NCBI GenBank assembly: GCA_947846985.1
Contig: CANTUZ010000025.1
Coordinates: 4,958,100-5,022,099 of the forward strand
Origin: Fratercula arctica
Taxonomy: Eukaryota > Chordata > Aves > Charadriiformes > Alcidae
Direction: 5' to 3'
DNA: 64,000 nt
The translations under genes were made by a program, and so were the position numbers. The notes beneath the pieces are model-generated. The model did no database searches. It was not told where the DNA came from and worked only from the letters and a program-made list of their open reading frames with translations. Position 1 is the stretch's first letter; every line of letters starts with the position of its first letter. Positions 44,913-54,405 of this stretch are shown here, piece after piece.

Positions 44913-46200
44913 ATGTCTGTGCTTGACTGCTCCCCAATTTTGGAAAAATTGAAGGAGTATAAGGTGTGCCCTACTCTGCCGGGAATGGTCTGGGCCCACA
45001 ATAATTGGCATAATCCAGAAGCAGTGGCAAGTCATATCACTACCCTTGCGAAGGAGCAAAAGTTGCGGTTAGGTAAAGGAAAAGCTATAGTGTGTGTGGT
45101 ATTAGGGGCTGCACTGACTGCAGCCCAGGAGGATAGACATTTGACCAGGAAAACAAGAAGGAGAGAAAATAAAATCCTTGCAAAAGCAAATTGAAATTTT
45201 GCAAAGTCAATTAGCTGCTGAGCGTAACACCACTCAGCGACTCCACGTGGCTCTGTCAGATGCCCTGGACCGAGAAAAAATCTTAAGGTCCAAAGTAGAG
45301 GACAGTGAACGAGAAACCCATGACCAGATGAATCTTAACCCTTTCTCAGATAGTGAACCGGGATTTACAAGTCTGGCAAAATTGGCTAATAGACCTTTGT
45401 ATCCGACAAAAGAGTTAGAGATTAGCTGAAAAATTTTTTATCCTGAAAATGAGGAGGCAATGTTGAGACCTCTGATTAAGACCGAGACTACTGATAACGG
45501 TCAGGCGGGGGGGGGTCCCGCAAGTTACCACCCGAACGATACCATATTCAGCGACTGAGTTATCTAAGATTCAAGAAAAATATACCTGCCTAGCAAAAGA
45601 GACTGAGACAGAGTATGTGTGGAGGGTGTCATTGACTGGCGGAGACCGGATTTTATTGTCAGAAGATGAGGCACAGGGGTACTGGGGGCCCGGGGTATTT
45701 TTGACCACTGACGACCCAAGAGAACCATGGTCCTTAACCCAACGAGTTGCATATTGGGCAGGGAGGTTAGATCCCATGGAACGAGGTGACCCAGCATGTA
45801 TTGAGACTGCGACTATAAACCACTTAACCGAAAGTCTGCAAAAGACTGCCTGTCTCCAGTTGATGCATGACAGACATCTAGTATCCCAGCAACCCTCTCC
45901 GATGTTGCTAAATGCAAATCCTGACAGAATGACTCCCCTGATCCGAGGCTTGCCTGACTCTCTAAAACTATGTGCTATCCAACTCCAGGACCGTTTGCAG
46001 GATGCATTAACCCCGAGGGGAGGGAGGATGGGGAGAGCGATGACCTGGGTGGAGGTGGCACAAGAATTGATTAGATATAGCTGAAGGATGGGCCTTATAG
46101 GGGAACTGGGTAAATCAAAACTCACTGTGCGTAGAGTAGAAAAACGGGAGGATCGCACCCCCCCATGAAACCTAGGGGCAAAGAGAAATCTACTGTGGAT
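44913..46200 (+). pseudogene. gag: ERV gag (plus), frameshifted
   Basis: Three open pieces follow the leader. The first (44913-45191) starts MSVLDCSPILEKLKEY. The second (45178-45429) is coiled-coil-like (QKQIEILQSQLAAERN). The third (45617-46084) is capsid-like with WSLTQRVAYWAGRLDP. Overlaps and stops separate them. I found no Cys-His zinc knuckle. Position between the primer site and protease supports gag. The family is not one of the classical avian leukosis types. Confidence 0.7.
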
Positions 46201-46231
46201 TGAAGGAGTTAAGGAGGGAATTCCCCGGGAC

Positions 46232-47009
46232 GTGATGGATGGCCTACCCACTGTAGCCCTAGAGAAGCTCGTTCGTGCCTGGAAAGATCAAAGGAAATTA
46301 TCTCTCAGGACAGAGCAGCCTCCCCGGGAGAAAGGCAAAGCAGAAATGAAATGTAATGAGATGGTGCTAACTGTCCCTCAGACACCAGCTGCCCCTGAGG
46401 AGGACTTGATTGATCTCAAATTGGGAAACTGGATGCGCTGTTCCCCAATAAGTGATCCAGGGGACGGCCAGTACATTCACCTAAGAAGGCTCACGGACAA
46501 TAGTAAGGAAGACTTGTTAATTACCTTTCCCCTGGGCTTTTTTAAAACCCCAGTTACATTTTTAGTGGACACCGGCGCTCAGGTCTCGGCACTCAAAGCG
46601 GAAGTTGCTGAGCGCAATGGCATAGTTGACGATAAAAAACACATTTGGGTTACAGATGTTTTTGGAAACTCTAAGCCACAGCCAACGGCCCAGGTTAAGT
46701 GCTGGTTACCTGGAAACGAAACTGCAATAGAGGCTCTCATGATTTTGGGAACTTTCCCCACGAACATCTTGGGACTCAGTCTTTTAAAAGGACGAGCCTG
46801 GGTGGATTCAAAAGGAAGGGAATGGAAATTTGGGCTCCCTACTGTCTCTATGAAACTTTTACAGCAAGCGCCTTCACTTCCCCCCTTCAAAATTGTTAAT
46901 GTAAAACCCTATGCCCTGCCTCTGGGAGCAAGGGAAGGGATCACCCCGGTGATAGCTGAACTACGAGAGCAAGGGGTAATTATCCCCACACACTCACCCT
47001 ATAATTCCC
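46232..47009 (+). pseudogene. pro-pol: ERV protease and start of reverse transcriptase (plus)
   Basis: One open frame contains an aspartic protease site FLVDTGAQVSAL (about residue 110), the second protease region ILGLSLLKGRAW, and then the N-terminus of RT (VKPYALPLGAREGITPVI up to HSPYNS). After about 47009 the frame runs into antisense sequence of the opposing provirus, so its last seven codons are not native. Confidence 0.85.
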
Positions 47010-47014
47010 TGACA

Positions 47015-47600
47015 ATATTGTACAAGCACTGATTCACCTGGTAGTTCTATATCTTTCAAATAATTTCTCAGTATTCGAGAAAAACTTGTAGGAGATCCTG
47101 CAAACCCTTGTGGGAGACATGTCCACGTTAATTGTTGTCCTTTTCACATAAAGGCAAATAAAAGCTGGCTGTCTTCATTTAAAGGAATACTAAAGAAGAT
47201 GGCAGTTAAATCAATCACAGTAACATATTTTGCCCAATGTGGTATTTGTAAAAGTATAGTAGAGGGATCGGGCACTACTGGATGAGGAGCCACTACGTGT
47301 TGATTAATTACCCATAGATTGCGTACAAAATGGTATTCTGGGTCCCCATCTTCATCCAATTGATTCTTTTTTACAGGGAGTATATGAATATTATATGGTG
47401 ACACACATACTTTTAAAATTCCTTGGGCTAAATACCTCTCTATTTGCTTTTGAGTGATTTTTCATTCTCTTGGGGAATAGGATACTGTTTCACAGATGGA
47501 GGAGGGCTTCCTCCCTTTGTTTTTATGTTTACAGATTGAGACAAAACTAGTAATCCTACATCCGTGCTACTTTTACTCCATAGCTTTGTTAGTATGGATT
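47015..47600 (-). pseudogene. pol: Gammaretrovirus-like ERV reverse transcriptase, N-terminal half (minus)
   Basis: On minus, 47404-47144 reads an RT finger/palm stretch (NIHILPVKK, then HPVVPDPSTILLQI, VIDLTAIFFSIPL). It continues through a QGFAGSPTSFS block to VLVQY at 47015. The next residues should be the catalytic VDD, but the sequence switches there to the plus-strand ERV. Upstream codons up to 47600 hold stops. A CR1 separates it from protease. Confidence 0.85.
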
Positions 47601-48083
47601 TCAGTATTTCCGGTATTGAGGTTCTGGAGCATATCCAGAGAAGAGCAATGAAGCTGGTGAGGGGTCTAGAGAATAAGTCTTATGAGGAGCGGCTGAGGGA
47701 ACTGGACTTGTTTAGCCTGGAGAAAAGGAGGCTGAGGGGAGACCTTATCTCTCTCTACAACTACCTGAAAGGAGGTTGTAGTGAGGTGGGGGTCGGTCTC
47801 TTCTCCCAAGTAACAAATGATACGACAAGAGGAAATGGCCTCAAGTTGTGCCAGGGGAGGTTTAGGATGGATATTAGGAAAAATTTCTTCATCAAAAATG
47901 TTGGAACAAGCTGACCAGGGAAGTGGTTGAGTCACCATCCCTGGAGGTATTTAAAAGATGGGTAGACGTGATGCTTAGGGACATGGTTTAGTGGTGGTTT
48001 TGACAGTGTTAGGTTAATGGTTGGACTTGATGATCTTAAAGGTCCCTTCCAACCCAGACGATTCTATGATTCTATTTTTAGCT
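47601..48083 (+). mobile_element. CR1 3' fragment inserted in gamma-like ERV
   Basis: C-terminal ORF2 region ([20 protein letters not shown]) and tail ending acgattctatgattctat. ERV sequence lies on both sides (protease right, RT left), so insertion came after the provirus. One frame (47564-47914) is open across most of it. Confidence 0.92.
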
Positions 48084-48400
48084 CATTATTTGGGCTCTCA
48101 CTGACCACAGCCACTCCCATGATTATTAAATCTGTTCCTTCAGGTGACAAGTGTAATTATACGTCCAGAGCCTATAAAAGATCTCTCCCTAACAGACACG
48201 CTGAGGAGTCCTCTGCTAATATAAATCACCCCCATATACTCTTATTACCTATAGTTACTAATAGAGGTTTACTTAAATTCTGATCTTTCTGTCCTGTGAC
48301 TCCATGTATTAAAATTTTATCTGTGGTCCTAGATCCTCTCAGGGTAAAATTCAAAAGGGGTAACATGGCTCCTGTGTCTACCAAGAACTTCATGACCTTC
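48084..48400 (-). pseudogene. pro: Gamma-like ERV protease (minus)
   Basis: The minus strand encodes the aspartic protease active site LVDTGA at 48384-48367 and the downstream region with LLGRDLL, interrupted by stops. It follows gag directly and precedes RT beyond the CR1. Confidence 0.75.
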
Positions 48401-48404
48401 ACCT

Positions 48405-49957
48405 TTACCTGTAATATGTCCCCACTGGTCCAATTGGGTTACCCACATATTGAAAATTTCTAATTTTTCTAGCCCCCCCTGCAGTTCCACAGGGTCCCGT
48501 TCCTCTAGTCATTGTGATTGCAAGACTTCCTAGGGCAGTTCCCTCTGGTGATAATCTCTTCCTGGTGTCCTGTCCCATGACCAGTATGGGCATTCCCACC
48601 ATAAATGTCCTAAATTCCCACAATAATAGCATTCCTTCCTGCTTCTCTTTCCCCTCTTCCTGTCTTAGTTCAGACCACAAATCTGATCTTCTCCCCCTCC
48701 AGCCCCTATCTCTCATTTGCAAATTCCTTGCTAAAGCCACAGCTGGTAAATTTGCCTCCTGTTCTTTCTTTTTTTTCTTCTCTGTAACCTGCTCAACTTT
48801 TTGCATTTCCTCGCATCCATCGTATACAAACACAGCAACACTCAAAATTTTTTGCAAATTTTCTCCCTGCCCCCCAGGCATATGTTCTTTAAAGTATTTC
48901 TGTATATTGGGGGCTGACTGATCCACAAAGATGCTAATTGTGAGCACATCATTAAAATTTTGTGTGGTCATTCCCCCATATTTCAACAAGGATTGTTGGA
49001 GTTGCATCCAAAAATCACTAGGGTGTTCATCTAGCCTTTGTCTGTGCTCCAGTACCTTAGCCCAATTTACCCCCATTTCTCTGCATGCCCTAATTGCTTC
49101 TACAAAATTTTGGAGTGCAGTTTGGCAGGTGACTCTGTCCCCTGCATTATTATAATCCCAGTTTGGATCATTTGCCAGCCAGGGGTTTCTACCTCCTCCA
49201 GCCTTTTGTGCTAGTTCTGCATCTTTATTAATTATCTTTTCACATTCATCTGGCCAAAACAACTCTCTCAAAAGTATTTGAGTGTCTTCCCAATTTGGGT
49301 TATACCCGATGCATGTATTAGAAAAAAACTGAGCACATTTTTCAGCATCCTCTCTCAGTCTCGGCGTTTTACTCCCCCGTGTAGCTAAATCACCAGAATT
49401 CCAAGGTTGATTAGTAAATACGTGCAGCACGGGGGAGCTCCACCCCCTCCCAGTTGCATAGCAGCAGGATTAGGTAAGACATTAAAAATCACAGGATAGA
49501 GTCTGGTAGCTGGCAGAGCAGAAACAGAAAACAGAGAAGGAACATTAAGCACATAAAGCGGAGCGGACACAATTGGAGCATTATCTGAGGCTTTGTTTGG
49601 GACAGTAGCCTCTGCTACTGCAAGCATTACCTTTGGTGATGCCTCTTTCATCCCACTCCTCTGACTCTGCCGTTCCCTCTCCTGCGCCCAATCATCCCAA
49701 ACATACCAGTAATCCATTTGTCCCAGGAACCTATCCTCTAGGCGAAGTTGCAGGAAGGTAAGTTTGTGCTGGTCAAAGGTCCCTTGTGATGGCCACCGTT
49801 CTGCCAGGTTTCCATCTCTAGTTATAACTGGCCAGTCTGCTCGACATAAAATGTCAGTGAGCTTTTTTGATAAAGTTGCTGTACCAAGAATCCTATTCCA
49901 ATTTTGTATGACCTCGGACAAGGGTGTCCCCTTCTCTGAGCCAGGTAAGTTTCCCAT
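48405..49957 (-). pseudogene. gag: Gamma-like ERV gag (minus)
   Basis: The start is placed at 49957, where MGNLPGSEKG gives a myristoylation-type Met-Gly. The matrix domain is in the frame to 49385. A shift near 49430 leads to a 341-codon capsid frame (LREDAEKCAQFF, WPDECEKIINKD, KYGGMTTQNFND). A second shift precedes nucleocapsid. The CCHC zinc knuckle C-x2-C-x4-H-x4-C lies in another frame at 48631-48590. Order and motifs are those of gammaretroviral gag. The two shifts make it non-functional as assembled. Confidence 0.85.
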
Positions 49958-50218
49958 CACTTTCTCGATCTCTGTGCCTCTGTGTGCTTTACGCTGACCA
50001 GGCCATGTGCTCCCTGTGCAATTTACGCTGCTCAGGCCATGCACTCTCGACAGCTGCAGCAAAAAATAAACCTTCTCTTTCTATCTCCCCAAGATCTGCT
50101 CAGGGATTTTTAACACTCGTCCTCCAGCGCCTCCTGCTCCAAAGGTCCCAGGTGAACTCACCCGTTGCTGGCAGTTGGATGTTTGGAGATGAGAGGATAC
50201 GAAGGTTGGTGGCCTAAG

Positions 50219-50236
50219 GTCCCATCTGGGGTGCCA
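50219..50236 (-). promoter_or_regulatory. Retroviral primer binding site, tRNA-Arg type
   Basis: The minus strand reads TGGCACCCCAGATGGGAC, 3 bp past the LTR end. It is fully complementary to the 3' end of tRNA-Arg(CCT) as I remember it. Confidence 0.8.
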
Positions 50237-50239
50237 AAC

Positions 50240-50987
50240 TGTTAAAGGAGAAGCCACTGCCAGAGGATTAACACACCACTCATGGTGTCACACATATACA
50301 CATTTACCCTCGGGTGTGCCTTATTCAGGCTCAACACTAGGTTTCCTGCAGCAGTGTCCCAGGCGTTGGATTTTATAAAATAATTAATTTAATTGAAAGG
50401 TACAGCAGCAAGGACAGCCTGAGCTGGGTGCCTACAAAGAGAGGGACCCCAAACAAAGAAATCCCTGGGCAATTATGCCCTTGTGATCTGTACACCCATC
50501 CCTCACGCACCCTTCACGCGCTGTCCATGTGTCTTTTATTCCAATTGTGATTTTTGGTCTGGGGTCTTCTAACAGCTTATTGGATTCTTTTTCTGTGTCC
50601 AGGCAGGGAGGATCTTATCTTGTTGATTTGCAGTTTCAGCTGAGGGTTGGAGCCTCCTTATCTTCTGGTTTACATTCCTTGTGCACCTGTACTCGCTGGC
50701 AGAACATGGAGAACTGAAGAGTCCCAGACTTGGGAAAAACACTACCAAAACATCAGTGTGATATCAATATCTTCCCAAACTAAAAGACTAAACACACCAC
50801 TGTACCAGCTGCTAGGAAAATTACTAAGAAAAATAAATCTATCGTGGCCTATAGGCTTCATCAAATCTAGTTTCTCATGCTAAGTAAAGCTAAGCAAACA
50901 GCACAAATCAAACCATATTATAATCTTAAGTAATTTACTCTAATTAAAACTTACTTATTTACGCTAAACAACTAATATCCCTCCACA
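50240..50987 (-). mobile_element. 5' LTR of gamma-like ERV
   Basis: 748 bp from TGTGGAGGGATATT at 50987 to TTTAACA at 50240, followed by the primer site and gag leader. A ttttataaaataat element lies at about 50372. The 5' edge abuts CR1 sequence at about 50988-51000, so the provirus appears to have integrated into or beside that CR1. Confidence 0.8.
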
Positions 50988-50999
50988 ATCAGCCAATTC

Positions 51000-52680
51000 C
51001 CTCAGGATTCTGGGATACATCGCATCAGGTCCCATAGACTTCTGTACGTTCAGGTTCCTCGGGTGGTCTCAAACCTGATCTCTTACAGTAGGAGGGACTT
51101 CCCCCCCCCCGAGTCCCTGCCCTGTGGTCCATCCACTCAAAAGGTGTGGGGAGAGAGGTTGCCAGTGATGACAGTTGTTGAGAACCTCAGCCTTCTCCTC
51201 GTCCCTTGTTACCAGTTTGCCAGTCTTGCTCACCAGGGGAGGGTATGCTTTCTTTGACCTTCCTTTTCTGGCTGACATAGCTGTAGAAGCCCTTCTTGTT
51301 ATTCTTTGCATCCCTTGCCAAGTTCAGCTCCAGCTGCACCTTGGCCTTCCTGACCCCATCCCTACACAACTTGGCAACGTCCCTATACCCTTCCCAGGAT
51401 ACCTGTCCCTGCTTCCACTACCTGTGCATTTCCTTCTTGCCCTTCATTTTGACCAGCAGGTCTCAACTCAGCCATGCTAGTCTCTTGCCTTCCTTTCCTG
51501 ATTTCTTACACCTGGGCATTGAGAGCTCTATCAAAGCATCCTTAAAGATCTGCCAGCTCTGTTCTGCTCCTTTGTCCCTGAGGGCAATTTCCCAGGGTGT
51601 CCTATTGACTAATTCCTTGAAGAGCTGGAAGTTTGCTTTCCTAAAATTCAGAGTCCTGACTTTACTCTTCACCTGACCCATATCCCTCAGGACTGTGAAA
51701 TCCACCAGTGCATGATCACTGCAGCCCAGGCTGCCTCCAATCTCGACGTCACTGATGAGCTCACTTGCCTTGGTGACCATCAGGTGACCATCGCATCCCC
51801 TCTGATGAGGCTGTCTATTACCTGGCTTAAGAAGTTATCCTCGATGCACTCCAGGAGTCTCCTGGATTGCCTACAGCTCGCCTTGCTACTTTTCCAGCAG
51901 ATGTCGGGATGGTTGAAGTCCCCCAACAGGATGAGAGCCTGAGAGCACAATGCCTCCTGTAGGTGGAGTAACAAGGCTTCGTCAATAAGCTCCCCTTGAT
52001 CACGTAGCCTGTAGTAGACACCAACCACAAGGTTTCCTTTGTTGCCTTGGTCTCTAGTTCTTACCCATAGGCTTTCAACCTGCTCATGGCTGTTCTTCAG
52101 AGACAGCTCTTCACACTCTATCCATTTCTTGATATAGAGGGCAATGCCTCCGCCCCTCCTTCCTCACCTGTCCCTTTTGAACAGCCTGTAGGCATCAATA
52201 GCCACACTCCAGTCACGGGATTCATCCCACCAAGTTTCAGTAATGGCAACTAGGTTACGGCTTTCTAGCAGTATGGTGGCTTCCAGGCCCTCCTGTTTGT
52301 TGCCCATGCTGCGTGCATTGGTGTAGAGGCACTTCAGCTGGGCTGTCAGAATTGTCACCTTCTTAGAGGAACACCCCTTAATTCCTTTGAGGTATTTCAC
52401 TGGTGTTTCCCTCTTGGCTCCTATGACCTCAGGAGCCCCTGGCTCATCTCTGTAAGAATTTGTGTGCTGCAGTGTAGCCAGCACATCTCAGAGCAACAGG
52501 CTGAGGGCCCTTGCTAGCACCCCATCCCTCTGACCTTGGCATGTCAGCCCACCACTTGTCATGGGCAAGCCTGATATTGTCCCTCTCCCCTTTCAAGCCT
52601 AGTTTAAAGCTCTGTCAATGAGCCCTGCTAGCTTGTGAGCAAAGACCCTCTTCTCCCTTTCAGAAAGGTGGACCCATCTG
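51000..52680 (-). mobile_element. CR1 LINE, ORF1 end to RT start (minus)
   Basis: Right to left: esterase-like end (about 52680-52500), endonuclease N-terminus with LKCLYTNARSMGNKQEGLEA (52484-52164), endonuclease core with [10 protein letters not shown] (52028-51780), C-terminal endonuclease with GGSLGCSDHALVDF (51780-51463), and the linker to RT (51369-51069). The element stops at the LTR start, so RT is missing. Frameshifts occur throughout. Confidence 0.9.
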
Positions 52681-52689
52681 AATGCCCTT

Positions 52690-52850
52690 GCGGATGCAGC
52701 CAAGGATTTTGTAGCTGCAGAGACACACTGCTGACTCATTTTCAGTTTGTTGTCTACCAGGACCCCCAGGTACCTTTCAGTAAGGCTGCTTCCTAGCCTG
52801 TATTGGTATCTCTGGTTATTTCATCCCAGGTGCAGGACCTTACGCTATTC
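52690..52850 (-). mobile_element. CR1 post-RT fragment, out of order
   Basis: It matches the region after RT (reversed sense of gtgtctaccaggacccccagg, a GVLVDN-type block), yet sits upstream of the ORF1/endonuclease piece. It is therefore a separate insertion or a rearranged part. Confidence 0.75.
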
Positions 52851-53512
52851 TATTAAAATGCTGAAAGCAAAGATCAAAAGAATATTAATAGATTGCAGAA
52901 AATGAAGTCTGGAACAGGTGATATGTATGCCATTGCATTAAATTTCTGATGAGAGACACCTGTGTTTTTAATTGCTGTGCAATGAAAGAATAAATAAAGG
53001 ACGTATCTGTGTCTCTATAAGAAAACAAATCAAGACATATTATGTGCTGGAGGGTTGGGGAGAGGAATTTACCTTCCAGTTTTTATAGCCTAGCTTAAGG
53101 CAATCCTTATTCTTTATATTTTAATTAAAATAACTGAATGAAGAATTAAAAGAATTAAGACTTAAAAAGATGATCAGCTAAGGTATTGAAGTCACAATTA
53201 CCTTTCCTAATAAGAATTACATTTTCTATTAAGAAATAATATGTTACCAAATAATTGAATTATGCATAGTTTGCAGGTCAACTATTAGAATTAGTTTCAC
53301 TTATTTCATTCGGGATGCAAGATTAGTCTTCCATGTCTTGCTGCGTTGCACTGTTCCCCTCTTGCACTTTGGAGCTGTCATTCTGAACACTCTGCAACAG
53401 TATATATTATTGAACTCAGAACTCAGAATATGAGAATAAGTGAGAAAGAGCTCTTAACCTGCATTACTTTTCTATCTTTTTTGACAAATTAGGCAAAATA
53501 TGTTTAAAGGAG
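52851..53512. other. Unassigned AT-rich stretch
   Basis: No gene or repeat is recognised. Confidence 0.5.
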
Positions 53513-53545
53513 TCAATAGAATAGAATAGAATAGAATAGAATAGT
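53513..53545. repeat. (GAATA)n microsatellite at CR1 terminus
   Basis: About six aatag units directly at the 3' end of the reversed CR1. It resembles the short tandem units that end CR1 elements. Confidence 0.85.
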
Positions 53546-54405
53546 TCAGTTGGAAGGGACCTACAGTGATCATCTAGTCCAACTGCCTGACCACTTCAGG
53601 GCTGACCAAAAGTTAAAGCATATTATTAAGGGCATTGTCCAAATGCCTCTTAAACACTGACAGGCTTGGGGCATCGACCACCTCTCTAGGAAGCCTCTTC
53701 TAGTGTTTGACCACCCTCTTGGTAAAGAAATTCTTCCTAATGTCAAGTCTGAACCTCCCCTGATGCAGGTTTGAGCCATTCTCACATTCTTCATCATTCC
53801 AACAACCCCCCTCCCCAATAACCATACCAATACTCACAAAAACTACAGCCATCATCGTCACAATCCTAGGTATCATCCTAGCCCTAGAACTCTCAAACAT
53901 GACCCACACCCTAACACAACCAAAACAAACCACCCTCATAAATTTCTCTTCCTCACTAGGATACTTCAACCCCCTATCACATTGCCTTAGCTCCACAAGC
54001 CTACTAAACAGCAGGCAAAAACTCGCTCCCACTTAATCGACCTATCCTGGTACAAAAAAATAGGCCCCAAAGGACTCGCCGACCTTCAACTTATGGCAAC
54101 CAAAACCTCAACCACTCTCAACTCTGGATTAATTAAAACCTACCTAGGTTCATTCGCCTTATCCATTCTCATCATTTTATCAACACATAGATCCACAACC
54201 CTAATGGCCCTCAACCTCCGAAAATTGTGAAAATTGTGAAAAAATGACACATTCTGTCACTGGATACCAAGGAGAAGATATCAGCACCTCCCTCTCCACT
54301 GCCCCTCCTCAGGAAGCTGCAGAGAGCAATGAGGTCACCCCTCAGCCTCCTCTCCAAACTAGACAAACCCAGAGTCCTCAGCTGCTCCTCATAGGACATG
54401 CCTAT
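53546..54405 (-). mobile_element. CR1 3' fragment split by mitochondrial insert
   Basis: 53546-53782 is a reversed CR1 tail (gttcagttggaagggaccta, ttggtaaagaaattcttcct). 54240-54405 continues the same element (cactggataccaagg, gaagctgcagagagcaatga, gctgcTcctcatagg). Joined, they follow the usual CR1 order with the insert in between. Confidence 0.88.
53783..54226 (+). pseudogene. NUMT: end of ND5 and start of cytochrome b
   Basis: About 440 bp of mitochondrial DNA in the nucleus. With the vertebrate mitochondrial code the first part reads ND5 C-terminus (HTLTQPKQTT, SLGYFNPL), then after a one-base frameshift LIDLSWYK and LIKTYLGSFALSILIILST. The ATG of cytochrome b follows at 54204 with MALNLRK, and then the match ends. 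The base bias (C/A-rich, G-poor) contrasts with both flanks. The gene order ND5-cytb without ND6 between them is avian. The right join carries a short aaaattgtg duplication. Confidence 0.95.

Noticed and set aside
53783..54226. Contamination by a mitochondrial contig
   Set aside because: The segment is short, carries a frameshift and is flanked on both sides by one CR1, so it is a nuclear insert.
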